A stretch of 64,000 bases of DNA from an uncultured Christensenellaceae bacterium (GTDB lineage Bacteria; Bacillota; Clostridia; Christensenellales; CAG-314): NCBI GenBank assembly GCA_910585195.1, contig CAJUCX010000002.1, positions 1 through 64,000 on the forward strand. The letters run 5' to 3'. Below are positions 14,768 to 24,445 of the stretch, one piece after another. The translations under genes and the position numbers were made by a program. A model generated the notes under the pieces. The model ran no database searches. It worked only from the letters and a program-made list of their open reading frames with translations, and was not told the origin of the DNA. Every line of letters starts with the position of its first letter. Position 1 is the stretch's first letter.

Positions 14768-15988
14768 ATGAAAAGTCTGTTGGCAAATCCGCATATTACT
14801 GTTTTCGGTATAGACGTTTATTATTATGCAATCATCATCGTATCGGGTATTGCCGTTGCAATAGCATTGTTTGCTTATTTTTTGAAAAAGAAAGGTTACG
14901 ACGGCTATGACGCGGTGGACTATGCACTGTGGATTATTCCGCTGGCAATTTTGGGTGCGAGGCTTTACTTCTTTTTGTTTCCGTACGAAGGTCAGCCTAG
15001 CAACTGGGGCACCTTTTGGCGCTTCCGCAACGGCGGACTGGGAATTTACGGCGCCGTAATAGTGGGTTATACCGTGGCGTATATCGTCGCTAAAATAAAA
15101 AAACAAAACTTTTTTCAAATTACCGACCTTATTATCCCCGGACTTCTTATAGCGCAGTGTATAGGCAGGTGGGGCAACTTTGTCAATCAGGAAGCATACG
15201 GAAATTTGGTTACCAATCCCGATTTGCAATGGTTTCCGTATGCGGTGTTTATAGACGCTAAAAACGCGTGGTATCAGGCAACTTTCTTTTACGAGTCGTT
15301 ATGCACGGGCATAGGCTTTGTAATAACGATGTTTATGATACGCAGCAAACATTACCGCACGGGGTGGCTGGGCAGTTTTTACGGCATATATTACGGTACG
15401 GTAAGACTTATTATTGAGTCGCTCAGAAGCGACAGTTTGTATTTGTGGATCGGTACGATAAACACCGGCATAAAAATTTCTCAGGCGGTTTCCATCTTCG
15501 CGATAATTTTAGGCCTTTACCGCTTGTGCTATATTTACAGGGCAGAGTTGCTTGCAAAATATAAATCTCTGTTCAAAAGTCAATATAAAGCAAAACAAAC
15601 CGCTATGTACGTTTTGTTTGCTCTTGCGGGCGTGCAAGCCGCGCTTTCGGCGGTGTTTATACTGTTGGTTGCGGTAGGGGCCGTTCCGTTTGTCGGCACC
15701 GGCGCAAAAATGATTGTGGCAAGCGTGGTTATGCTTATTGCGGCGTTTATGATGCTATGCGGCGGCATCATAAATTCGGAGGGCTTAAAGCGTTTTTGCA
15801 AAGACTGCAAAGAAGAAGCCGACTGTCAGACGCAGGAGGACGGCACTGTTTTGTGTACTTGCAAATGCGGCAAAACTTGGACTTACAAAGAGCAGAAATG
15901 GGCGAAAGAAGTCTTTAAGGACAGACAGCCGCCTGAAAGAACTCTTGAAAATAAAGCGAAAGAAGTTTCGCAAAAGGACGAAATATAA
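14768..15988 (+). CDS. lgt: Prolipoprotein diacylglyceryl transferase with C-terminal extension
   Basis: Integral membrane enzyme that transfers diacylglycerol to the lipobox Cys of prolipoproteins. The first about 265 residues are a normal Lgt: seven membrane segments, GARLYFFLF, NGGLGIYGAVI and the signature RWGNFVNQEAYG, and a C-terminal GIKISQAVS. About 140 further residues hold two more hydrophobic helices and a Cys-rich tail (CKDCKEEADC...CTCKCGKTW) that looks like a zinc ribbon, then a charged end. Such an addition is not part of standard Lgt. No Shine-Dalgarno precedes the ATG. The stop overlaps the pncB start (TAATG). Confidence 0.94.
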   Translation: MKSLLANPHITVFGIDVYYYAIIIVSGIAVAIALFAYFLKKKGYDGYDAVDYALWIIPLAILGARLYFFLFPYEGQPSNWGTFWRFRNGGLGIYGAVIVGYTVAYIVAKIKKQNFFQITDLIIPGLLIAQCIGRWGNFVNQEAYGNLVTNPDLQWFPYAVFIDAKNAWYQATFFYESLCTGIGFVITMFMIRSKHYRTGWLGSFYGIYYGTVRLIIESLRSDSLYLWIGTINTGIKISQAVSIFAIILGLYRLCYIYRAELLAKYKSLFKSQYKAKQTAMYVLFALAGVQAALSAVFILLVAVGAVPFVGTGAKMIVASVVMLIAAFMMLCGGIINSEGLKRFCKDCKEEADCQTQEDGTVLCTCKCGKTWTYKEQKWAKEVFKDRQPPERTLENKAKEVSQKDEI

Positions 15989-17409
15989 TGGACAAAAATT
16001 TAGCGTTGCTTACCGATTTTTATGAACTTACTATGATGAACGGCTATCTGCAAAACGGTATGGCAGACAAGATTGCTGTTTTCGATTTGTTTTTCAGACA
16101 AGGGAGGGAGAGCACTTTTTGCATTGCCTGCGGATTGGAACAGGCAATCGACTACGTAAAAAATATTTCCTTCGGCAATGACGAAATAGAATATCTGCGT
16201 TCTTTGGGGACGTTCGGCGAAGATTTTTTGCAAAGGCTTAAAAACTTCAAATTCAGCGGAAGCATAAAGGCAATTCCTGAAGGCACGGTGGTGTTTCCCA
16301 ACGAGCCGTTAATGGTAGTTAAAGCGTCCGTATTTGAGGCGCAGCTGTTGGAAGCGGCGTTGCTGAATATCGTAAATTTTCAAACGCTTATCGCTACAAA
16401 ATCGGCAAGAGTAGTCAGGTCTGCAAGGGGCAGAGGCGTTTTGGAATTCGGTCTGCGCCGCGCGCAAGCGCCGGACGCGGCAACTTACGGCGCAAGGGCG
16501 GCAATTATAGGCGGTTGCGTGGCAACCAGCAACGTGTTGGCGTCTCAGATGTTCGGCACAGACCCTAAGGGCACTCACGCGCACAGTTGGGTTATGTCGT
16601 TTGACAACGAGATTTCGGCTTTTCGCGCCTATGCGGAGTTGTATCCTACAAATTGTTTGCTTTTGATAGACACTTACGATACGTTAAAGAGCGGTTTGCC
16701 TAATGCCATAAAAGTTTTTAAGGAACTGCGCCAAAGAGGATATGAGCCTACCGGCGTCAGGTTGGACTCCGGCGACCTAGCGTATCTTACAAAAGAAACG
16801 CGAAAGATACTGGATAAAGAGGGCTTTCCTAATGCAAAGATATTCGTTTCCGGCGACTTGGACGAATATACTATAGAGTCGCTTTACGTGCAGGGCGCGC
16901 AGATTGACGTATACGGCGTAGGCACGAGGCTTATCACGAGCCACAGCAACCCGAGTCTCGGCGGCGTTTATAAAATTGCCGAGTTCGACGGAAAACCAAA
17001 ACTTAAAATTTCAGACAACGCAATAAAAATTACCAACCCCGGCGAAAAGGAAATTTTCCGTATTTACGACGGGCAGACAAAAATGGCTGTTGCCGATTTG
17101 CTTTGTTTGAAAGACGAAAAAATAGACTTTACAAAACCGCTTACCATTACTCATCCGCGCGACAGGTGGAAGAAGTTTACAATAAGCAATTATTTTGTAA
17201 AACCTCTTTACGCAGAAGTAATGAAAGACGGGAAAGACGTATATAAAAGACCGAGTGTGCAAGAATTGCAGGCTTATTGTACGTCAAGTCTAAACGAGTT
17301 TTGGAGTGAATACAAAAGGCTGGATAAGCCGCAGGTTTATAAGGTGGACTTATCCGACAAACTCTATGAGTTAAAACAAGAATTGTTGGCAAAGGGTGGT
17401 AAAAAATGA
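15988..17409 (+). CDS. pncB: Nicotinate phosphoribosyltransferase
   Basis: Makes nicotinate mononucleotide from nicotinate and PRPP (NAD salvage). The 473 residues begin LLTDFYELTMMNGY, the family hallmark, and carry EFGLRRAQ, GTHAHSWVMSF (with the His modified in the catalytic cycle), LLIDTYDT, GVRLDSGDLAYL and VYGVGTRLITS. This is the long Gram-positive form. It overlaps lgt by one base and the next gene by four, so the three form one operon. Confidence 0.96.
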   Translation: MDKNLALLTDFYELTMMNGYLQNGMADKIAVFDLFFRQGRESTFCIACGLEQAIDYVKNISFGNDEIEYLRSLGTFGEDFLQRLKNFKFSGSIKAIPEGTVVFPNEPLMVVKASVFEAQLLEAALLNIVNFQTLIATKSARVVRSARGRGVLEFGLRRAQAPDAATYGARAAIIGGCVATSNVLASQMFGTDPKGTHAHSWVMSFDNEISAFRAYAELYPTNCLLLIDTYDTLKSGLPNAIKVFKELRQRGYEPTGVRLDSGDLAYLTKETRKILDKEGFPNAKIFVSGDLDEYTIESLYVQGAQIDVYGVGTRLITSHSNPSLGGVYKIAEFDGKPKLKISDNAIKITNPGEKEIFRIYDGQTKMAVADLLCLKDEKIDFTKPLTITHPRDRWKKFTISNYFVKPLYAEVMKDGKDVYKRPSVQELQAYCTSSLNEFWSEYKRLDKPQVYKVDLSDKLYELKQELLAKGGKK

Positions 17410-18338
17410 AATTCGACATTGTAAAAAAGGGTTATGACCCGTCGCAGGTAGACGAGAGCATAAGGCGTATGACAGAGTCAAACAACGCCGTCGTTACTGA
17501 ACAGAAAGTTGCAATCGAGCAGTTGAAAGAAGAAAACCATGCGTTGACGGAAAAACTAAATAACTACGACAAGCGTAAGGAAGAAATTTTCGTTGCCCTT
17601 GTCGAAGCGCAGGAACTTTCCGCAAAACTTAAACGCAAGGCGCAGCAGCGTTTTGACGAAGAAATGGAAAGACTTATTTTGTTTCAAAACAAGTGGACTT
17701 CTTACGCAAAAAATATAGTAAAAACTCTCACTCCCGACGAGGCGGAAAAATTCAACGAAATGTCAGAAAAATTTCAAAGCATTTTGGCGGTTTATGCAAA
17801 GGACGTAACGGTAGCCAATCCGGAAGTTAAGAGTATCGCACAAGGAAACGCCGATGTGTTCAACCCGCTCAAAAAAGTAACCAAGTTTTTGGAAACGCTT
17901 GAAGACGTTGACGAAGTTGATGAAGAAATTTCTGCCGAGCAAGAAAGTGTACAAAGTGCGCAAGACATCGATGGAGAACCTGCCGTAGTCGTCGTTGACG
18001 ACCAAGACTATTTGGAAGACGGCGAAACCGCGGTAGAAGAGATTGCAGAAGAGCAGCCCGAAGTAAAATCCACCGTTGAATTAGACAAAATTATCGCGCA
18101 GGAAGAAAAGACGCAAGTTGATATAAACAAAGTTATAGAGCAAGGCGAAAAAACCTTTATCGATATTGACGACGCAATAGAAGCCGAAGTAAAAAACACT
18201 CACAATATAGACAAAGTTATAGCGCAAGAAGAAGAGAAGGTAGTGCAAGACATTACGCAAGAAGACATATTAAACGTCAATCAATCTTTGGAAGAACTGT
18301 GCCGAGAGTTGGGCATAGGCGACTCTGAAGAAGAATAA
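17406..18338 (+). CDS. DivIVA-like coiled-coil protein with C-terminal 14-residue repeats
   Basis: 310 residues. The N-terminus (FDIVKKGYDPSQVDESI) matches the DivIVA/GpsB membrane-targeting turn, followed by a coiled coil to about residue 95 (EQLKEENHALTEKL...). The rest is acidic and low complexity. Residues 227-283 contain four tandem units of about 14 residues: DKIIAQEEKTQVDI, NKVIEQGEKTFIDI, DDAIEAEVKNTHNI, DKVIAQEEEKVVQDI. A short helical end (NQSLEELCRELGIG) follows. DivIVA proteins mark curved membrane and recruit division or pole factors. The role of the repeats is unknown; they look like a multivalent binding or coil extension. Last gene of the lgt operon. Confidence 0.82.
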   Translation: MKFDIVKKGYDPSQVDESIRRMTESNNAVVTEQKVAIEQLKEENHALTEKLNNYDKRKEEIFVALVEAQELSAKLKRKAQQRFDEEMERLILFQNKWTSYAKNIVKTLTPDEAEKFNEMSEKFQSILAVYAKDVTVANPEVKSIAQGNADVFNPLKKVTKFLETLEDVDEVDEEISAEQESVQSAQDIDGEPAVVVVDDQDYLEDGETAVEEIAEEQPEVKSTVELDKIIAQEEKTQVDINKVIEQGEKTFIDIDDAIEAEVKNTHNIDKVIAQEEEKVVQDITQEDILNVNQSLEELCRELGIGDSEEE

Positions 18339-18396
18339 TTGCATTTATACAAGACTTTTATATTTGCATTTGCCAAACAAAATGAATATTTTGAAA

Positions 18397-18425
18397 AACA
18401 AACCCCGCATAAAGCGGGGCTTTTC
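18397..18425 (+). terminator. Bidirectional terminator between the lgt operon and groEL
   Basis: CCCCGC, loop ATAAA, GCGGGG followed by CTTTTCATTTT; A-rich on the other side, so it can also end groESL transcription on the minus strand. Confidence 0.85.
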
Positions 18426-18449
18426 ATTTTGTTGTTTGCGGTAAATTTA

Positions 18450-20078
<1,629 letters not shown>

Positions 20079-20086
20079 TCATCTCC

Positions 20087-20371
20087 TTATTCCATAATAG
20101 CCAGAATATCGCTCTGGCGAATAATTACGTAGTCTTTTCCGTCGTATTTGAATTCCGAGCCGGAATATTTTGCATAAAGGACTTTTTGTCCTACTTTAAC
20201 CTGCATTACGATTTCTTTTCCGTCTACGGTACCGCCGTTGCCTACGGCGGCAATTACGCCGATTTGCTGTTTTTCTTGTGCGGTGCCCGGAAGCAAAATG
20301 CCGCTTTTTGTTTTTTCTTCTGCCTCGATAGGTTCAAGGACAACCTTGTCAAATAAAGGTTTTAATTTCAT
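20087..20371 (-). CDS. groES: Co-chaperonin GroES (10 kDa)
   Basis: Heptameric lid of GroEL, 94 residues. Begins MKLKPLFDKVVLEPIEAEEKT, has the mobile-loop region SGILLPGTAQEK, VIAAVGNGG, and VLYAKYSGSEFKYDGKDYVIIR before DILAIME. An AAGGAGG-type site precedes the ATG. First gene of the operon. Confidence 0.98.
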   Translation of the reverse strand: MKLKPLFDKVVLEPIEAEEKTKSGILLPGTAQEKQQIGVIAAVGNGGTVDGKEIVMQVKVGQKVLYAKYSGSEFKYDGKDYVIIRQSDILAIME

Positions 20372-20395
20372 TTTAACCCTCCTTAATTCAGTTTG

Positions 20396-20422
20396 TTAGC
20401 ACTCTATCTTTCAGAGTGCTAA
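20396..20422. promoter_or_regulatory. CIRCE operator of groESL
   Basis: Perfect TTAGCACTC-N9-GAGTGCTAA, the binding site of the HrcA repressor, lying between the -10 box and groES. HrcA itself is encoded at 32 kb in this window. Confidence 0.98.
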
Positions 20423-20426
20423 CATT

Positions 20427-20454
20427 ATTATAAAACATATTCGCGATTTGTCAA
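20427..20454 (-). promoter_or_regulatory. Promoter of groESL
   Basis: On the minus strand TTGACA (20449-20454), 16-bp spacer, TATAAT (20427-20432), immediately upstream of CIRCE. Confidence 0.9.
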
Positions 20455-20604
20455 TCGATTATAACCATAATTTTTACAAATTTTTTTTGCAATTATAACA
20501 AAAATTATATAATCCTGTCGCAAAGTCAAATGGCGGAAAAACGTTTATAAACATAAGCATTTGAAATTACAATTAAACTATGTAAAACCGTTGCGGCAAT
20601 ATTA

Positions 20605-20633
20605 TTGAAATAATTTCGATACTGTGTTACAAT
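20605..20633 (+). promoter_or_regulatory. Promoter of the dCMP deaminase gene
   Basis: TTGAAA (20605-20610), 17-bp spacer, TACAAT (20628-20633), 24 bases before the ATG. Confidence 0.7.
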
Positions 20634-20657
20634 CAAAAGCGTTGAGGAGTTTTTACA

Positions 20658-21122
20658 ATGGATAAATGGGATAAGAGATTTATGGATATGGCTAAACTCG
20701 TGGCAAGTTGGTCAAGTTGCTTTCAGGAAAACAGACAGGTAGGCTGCGTCATAGTCAAAGATAAGCGCATAGTAACAACCGGCTACAACGGCGCGCCTAG
20801 CGGCGTTGTAAGTTGCAAAGATAAAAAAGAATGTTTAAGGCGCAAACTCAACATACCTAGCGGCACTCACCATGAAATCTGTTATGCCGTCCACGCGGAG
20901 CAAAACGCGATAGTGCAAGCAGGCAGATTAAACGTCAGCATAAAGGATGCAACTATGTACGTTACGCATCAGCCTTGCAGCATTTGCGCAAAACTTATTA
21001 TCAACGCCGGTATCGGAAGGGTTATATATGCGCAAGGCTATCCCGATGAATTTTCTTTGGAAATGCTTGCGGAGGCGGGCGTGGAAGTAGTTAAATACCA
21101 AACGGAAGATTTTATTGATTAA
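20658..21122 (+). CDS. Deoxycytidylate (dCMP) deaminase, ComEB type
   Basis: Zinc enzyme converting dCMP to dUMP for thymidylate synthesis, 154 residues, cytosolic. Zinc and catalytic residues are visible: HAE (79-81) in AVHAEQNAI and PCSIC (106-110). The extra zinc-type Cys/His region CKDKKECLRRK...THHEICYA between them is typical of dCMP deaminases, as is YNGAPSG. GAGGAG precedes the ATG. It is monocistronic, with its own promoter and terminator. Confidence 0.94.
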   Translation: MDKWDKRFMDMAKLVASWSSCFQENRQVGCVIVKDKRIVTTGYNGAPSGVVSCKDKKECLRRKLNIPSGTHHEICYAVHAEQNAIVQAGRLNVSIKDATMYVTHQPCSICAKLIINAGIGRVIYAQGYPDEFSLEMLAEAGVEVVKYQTEDFID

Positions 21123-21177
21123 GACTTTTTACTCACGCTAAAACAATTTCTAAATATATTTACAAAAAAATCGGCAA

Positions 21178-21216
21178 GCCGCCTTTTAACGATTTTAGTT
21201 AAGGCGGTTTTTTGTA
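21178..21216 (+). terminator. Terminator after the dCMP deaminase
   Basis: GCCGCC...TTAAC / GTTAAGGCGGT stem with a small bulge, followed by TTTTTTG. Its T run overlaps the -35 region of the next gene. Confidence 0.8.
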
Positions 21217-21240
21217 TGCTTATAAATTCATATATATTAT
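21212..21240 (+). promoter_or_regulatory. Promoter abutting the SPOR-domain gene
   Basis: TTGTAT (21212-21217), 17-bp spacer, TATTAT (21235-21240); TATATA/TATATT a few bases earlier are alternative -10 boxes. All place the transcription start within a few bases of the ATG at 21244, and there is no Shine-Dalgarno. Confidence 0.5.
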
Positions 21241-21243
21241 GAT

Positions 21244-21972
21244 ATGGAAAGAAGAAAATACGACTATTCCTATTATGCATACAATAAAAAATCAAAGCCG
21301 AAAGGGGTGCTGACAAAAAGTCTGGCAGCAACTTTTGTGTTTGCAGCCGTAATTACCGTTGCCGTGCTTGTTTATTTGTCGCTTACTATAGGACGGCTGA
21401 CGGTCATTATAGAGGCTCAAAAATGCTATGCGGTAAGTTTTGGCGGCTTTTCTACGACGGAAAAGGCAGAAAGTTACGCAAAGATAATTGCAAATCGCGG
21501 CGGTGCAGGGTATATCGTAAATAGCGACAATGTTTTTTACGTAGTGGCTTGTATTTATCTTGAAAATTCCGACGCGCAAAGCGTATATAAAAACCTTACC
21601 GAAGAGGGCGAAGACGTGAGTATAATCGCTTTGGAAACTTCGTTGCAAAATATAGAGTTGAAATGCAGCGTCAAAGAAGCGGAGACTTTTCACGCAGGCA
21701 TTGCGAGTATAAAAGAAAGTTTTGTTTTGTGCAATAAACTTGCGGCAGATTTAGACAGGGGACAAGACAAAAACGAAGTAGCTGTGCAACTGTCGGAATC
21801 TTATGACAAACTGCTTGAAATTAAAGAAAAACTTTCCGACGAAAAATTTGAGCGCATCACAAAACAAATCTCAAAACTTTTAGACAATATAAATAAAGTT
21901 GTGTCAAACGTCTCGTCTTCTTCTTTGCGTTTTGTTGCCGTTTCAGCATTTTTAAGCATAGGCGAGATTTAA
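21244..21972 (+). CDS. Membrane-anchored SPOR-domain protein
   Basis: 242 residues: a short basic, Tyr-rich cytosolic N-terminus, one membrane segment (about 25-50), then an outside domain. Residues about 58-132 (KCYAVSFGGFSTTEKAESYAKIIANRGGAGYIV...FYVVACIYLENSDAQSVYKNL) fit the SPOR peptidoglycan-binding fold in length and strand/helix order. SPOR domains bind denuded glycan at division or sporulation septa. The remaining 100 residues are helical with Lys/Glu repeats. Without a search the SPOR call is from pattern only. A SpoIIB-like role in engulfment is possible. Confidence 0.68.
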   Translation: MERRKYDYSYYAYNKKSKPKGVLTKSLAATFVFAAVITVAVLVYLSLTIGRLTVIIEAQKCYAVSFGGFSTTEKAESYAKIIANRGGAGYIVNSDNVFYVVACIYLENSDAQSVYKNLTEEGEDVSIIALETSLQNIELKCSVKEAETFHAGIASIKESFVLCNKLAADLDRGQDKNEVAVQLSESYDKLLEIKEKLSDEKFERITKQISKLLDNINKVVSNVSSSSLRFVAVSAFLSIGEI

Positions 21973-22130
21973 CTGCGGTTATAAAGTTAAAGCTGTTTTA
22001 TCATGATAAGCATCAAAGCCGTAATCATAGTATTAAATCAAAAAATTTTTTAATAAATTCAATAAAAAATCCGTCAAAGCCTTTATTTTTTGTAAGAGTT
22101 GTTGTAAAATGTTTATAAAGGTAAGTTTAT

Positions 22131-22976
22131 ATGGAATTTTTTGATTATGTAGTAACAAAGTTTCAAAATTTCGGTTGGCAAGATGCAGTACTTATTGTCT
22201 TTTTTGCAATAGTATTTGCTTTTATGATGGTTACCGGAAAACGATGCAACGCCGTTTGGCTTTCGCATGCGTTGGTGGTTTACTATATCGTCATATTTGC
22301 GTTGATTTTTATCGACGTAATGCCTGCCGTTCCTGCAGTGGTGTTTCTCGTTCTGCCCGCTTTGGTTTGGAGCGTACTTTTTTCGTCGGAGTTCAAACAG
22401 AAAATTCTCCGTTTTTCTTGGCGCTCGCAAAGTCAGCATAAACACGAAAACGTGGCGCTCAATTTAGAAGAGACGGAAGAAACAATTTCGCATATAGTCA
22501 AAGCGGTGCAGAAGATGGCAAAGCAAGACATAGGCGCGTTGATAGTTATCGTTCCGGACAAAATTTCCGGCTTTATTTTGGAAAGCGGAACGCAACTTAA
22601 CTCGGATATTTCGTCGGAACTTATAGAAGCGTTGTTTGTCCCTAAAACTCCGCTTCACGACGGCGCAATACTTATAAAGGGCAACAAAATTTTGGCTGCA
22701 GGGTGCTATTTGCCTCTGTCGCAGGCAAACAACCTGCCTAAAGAACTCGGCACAAGACATAGGGCGGCAATCGGCATAAGCGAAAGCGACCCGACTGTTA
22801 CGTCAATCGTCGTATCAGAAGAAACGGGCATTATTTCTGCAATGCACGACGGAAAATATAAAAGATATCTCGACCTTGAAACGCTTACGCAAATTCTTAT
22901 GGACGCGTATTCGCTCGGGGGCGGTCAAAACGACGGTAAATTATGGAGAGTAGAACAAAATGAAGAACAAAACTGA
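22131..22976 (+). CDS. cdaA: Diadenylate cyclase CdaA (c-di-AMP synthase)
   Basis: Membrane-bound enzyme making c-di-AMP from two ATP. The 281 residues have three hydrophobic segments in the first 85, a linker, and a DAC domain with the catalytic DGA (177-179, LHDGAIL) and RHR (209-211, GTRHRAAIG). Length is standard. AAGG precedes the ATG. In most Firmicutes cdaA is followed by cdaR (ybbR) and glmM; here the next reading frame is a 42-residue membrane peptide that overlaps it by 17 bases. Confidence 0.96.
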   Translation: MEFFDYVVTKFQNFGWQDAVLIVFFAIVFAFMMVTGKRCNAVWLSHALVVYYIVIFALIFIDVMPAVPAVVFLVLPALVWSVLFSSEFKQKILRFSWRSQSQHKHENVALNLEETEETISHIVKAVQKMAKQDIGALIVIVPDKISGFILESGTQLNSDISSELIEALFVPKTPLHDGAILIKGNKILAAGCYLPLSQANNLPKELGTRHRAAIGISESDPTVTSIVVSEETGIISAMHDGKYKRYLDLETLTQILMDAYSLGGGQNDGKLWRVEQNEEQN

Positions 22977-23088
22977 AACAAAGCGTAAAAAGGGTTTTGG
23001 CAATTTCTTAAAATACAACTGGTTTTTTATTATCGCCGGGATAGTCATGGCTGTATTGATGTGGCTAGCTTTGGGATATAGTTTATAA
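22960..23088 (+). CDS. 42-residue single-pass membrane peptide next to CdaA
   Basis: ATG at 22960, stop at 23088, overlapping the end of cdaA in another frame and ending 14 bases before the DUF1015 gene. The N-terminal 19 residues are strongly basic (KNKTETKRKKGFG), then one hydrophobic helix (WFFIIAGIVMAVLMWLALGY) reaches nearly the end, giving a predicted inside N-terminus. The GAGAGTAGAACAAA stretch before it offers a plausible ribosome site, and translational coupling is likely. Not a recognised family. Its place suggests a partner or regulator of CdaA, but it has no extracellular YbbR domain. Confidence 0.65.
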   Translation: MKNKTETKRKKGFGNFLKYNWFFIIAGIVMAVLMWLALGYSL

Positions 23089-23102
23089 AAAGGAGAACCG
23101 AT

Positions 23103-24365
23103 ATGACTAAAATTTCTGTTAAAGTACCTGACATACTCTTGCCGAACGATTCGATAGATATGTCAAAATGGGCAGTCGTCGCTTGCGACCAATATACTTC
23201 CGAGCCTGACTATTGGGACGGTGTAAAAAAGGCAACGGCTGGCAGTCCGTCGGCATTGAACGTTATTTTTCCGGAAGTTTATCTTTCGCAAGATAACGCG
23301 CCTATCATCAAATCGATAAACAAGACTATGCACGAGTATTTGGACAGCGGCGTTTTGCAAAGCATCGGCAAAGGCTTTGTTTTGTTGGAACGCAGCACGC
23401 CAATCACTCCTAAAAGACTCGGCTTGGTAATTGCCGTCGACCTTGAAGATTACAGTTTTGTCCGCGCGGATAAAGCAAATATCAGGGCGACCGAAGGCAC
23501 CGTTGTCGAAAGAATTCCGCCGAGGGTAAAAATTCGCGAGCACGCACCTATCGAACTTCCTCACATAATGCTGTTGATTGATGACAGAAACAACAGCGTT
23601 ATAGAGCCACTTTATGCAAACAGAGATAAACTTACAAAACTTTATGACTTCGACCTTAATATGAACGGCGGTCATTTGCGCGGTTGGCACGTTAAAGATA
23701 CCGAAAGCGTAGAAAAGGCTTTGGCGGGTTTGTTGGATGAAAAAGTTCTTAAAGAAAAATACGGCAGTACCGACGAAGTTATGCTGTTTGCGGTGGGCGA
23801 CGGCAACCACTCTTTGGCAACGGCCAAAGCTTGCTGGAACAACGTAAAAGCAACTTTAAGTGCAGAAGAGCAAAAAGACCACCCTGCAAGATACGCGCTT
23901 GTAGAAGTTATGAACTTGCACGACAAGGGCTTAGAGTTTGAACCTATTTTCCGTTCGGTCTTCAACGTTGATACAAAAGACTTTTTGGCAGGACTTGACA
24001 AGGCGGTCAAAGACAGCGGACTTAAATGCGATTATAAATGCTACACCTACACGACTAAGGACGGCAGGAGCGATTTGATGCTACCTAGCAATGCGGCAGT
24101 TGCCGTTGGTCTTGTTCAGGACTATATCGATGCTTACATCAAATCACATGCAGGCAGTGAAGTGGATTACGTTCACGGTGAAGATTCGCTCAAACAAGTT
24201 ACCGACGCCGCTCCAAACAGGGTTGCAATTACGCTTCCGCCGCTCGCTAAAAACGACTTGTTCGACTATGTTTTGAAAGTAGGAGCCTTCCCGAGAAAGA
24301 CTTTCTCTATGGGCGAAGCGTTTGAAAAGAGATATTACGTAGAAGCAAGAAAAATAACAAAATAA
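23103..24365 (+). CDS. DUF1015 family protein
   Basis: 420 residues, cytosolic. It fits the DUF1015 family, whose archaeal members include free serine kinase with a ParB/sulfiredoxin-like fold; the bacterial role is not established. Marks: WAVVACDQYTSEPDYW near residue 20, GLVIAVDLEDY, VVERIPPRVKIRE, PHIMLLIDD, GGHLRGWHV, FAVGDGNHSLATAK (the presumed active-site block) and MNLHDKGLEFEPIFR. AAAGGAGAA precedes the ATG. Follows the CdaA membrane peptide after 14 bases. Confidence 0.85.
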   Translation: MTKISVKVPDILLPNDSIDMSKWAVVACDQYTSEPDYWDGVKKATAGSPSALNVIFPEVYLSQDNAPIIKSINKTMHEYLDSGVLQSIGKGFVLLERSTPITPKRLGLVIAVDLEDYSFVRADKANIRATEGTVVERIPPRVKIREHAPIELPHIMLLIDDRNNSVIEPLYANRDKLTKLYDFDLNMNGGHLRGWHVKDTESVEKALAGLLDEKVLKEKYGSTDEVMLFAVGDGNHSLATAKACWNNVKATLSAEEQKDHPARYALVEVMNLHDKGLEFEPIFRSVFNVDTKDFLAGLDKAVKDSGLKCDYKCYTYTTKDGRSDLMLPSNAAVAVGLVQDYIDAYIKSHAGSEVDYVHGEDSLKQVTDAAPNRVAITLPPLAKNDLFDYVLKVGAFPRKTFSMGEAFEKRYYVEARKITK

Positions 24366-24409
24366 TTATATAAAATTAACTTGTAAAAATTAAAAATATG
24401 TTGACTTAA

Positions 24410-24436
24410 CTCTTGCGGTAATATTTGCCGCAAGAG
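24410..24436 (+). other. Hairpin directly upstream of the pyrophosphatase
   Basis: Perfect 9-bp inverted repeat CTCTTGCGG / CCGCAAGAG with a 9-base AT loop, ending 9 bases before the ATG. A TTGACT hexamer (24401) sits just before it with no good -10. There is no T tract, so it is not a classic terminator; it could be an operator or an RNA hairpin near the ribosome site. Confidence 0.6.
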
Positions 24437-24445
24437 CAGTCATTT

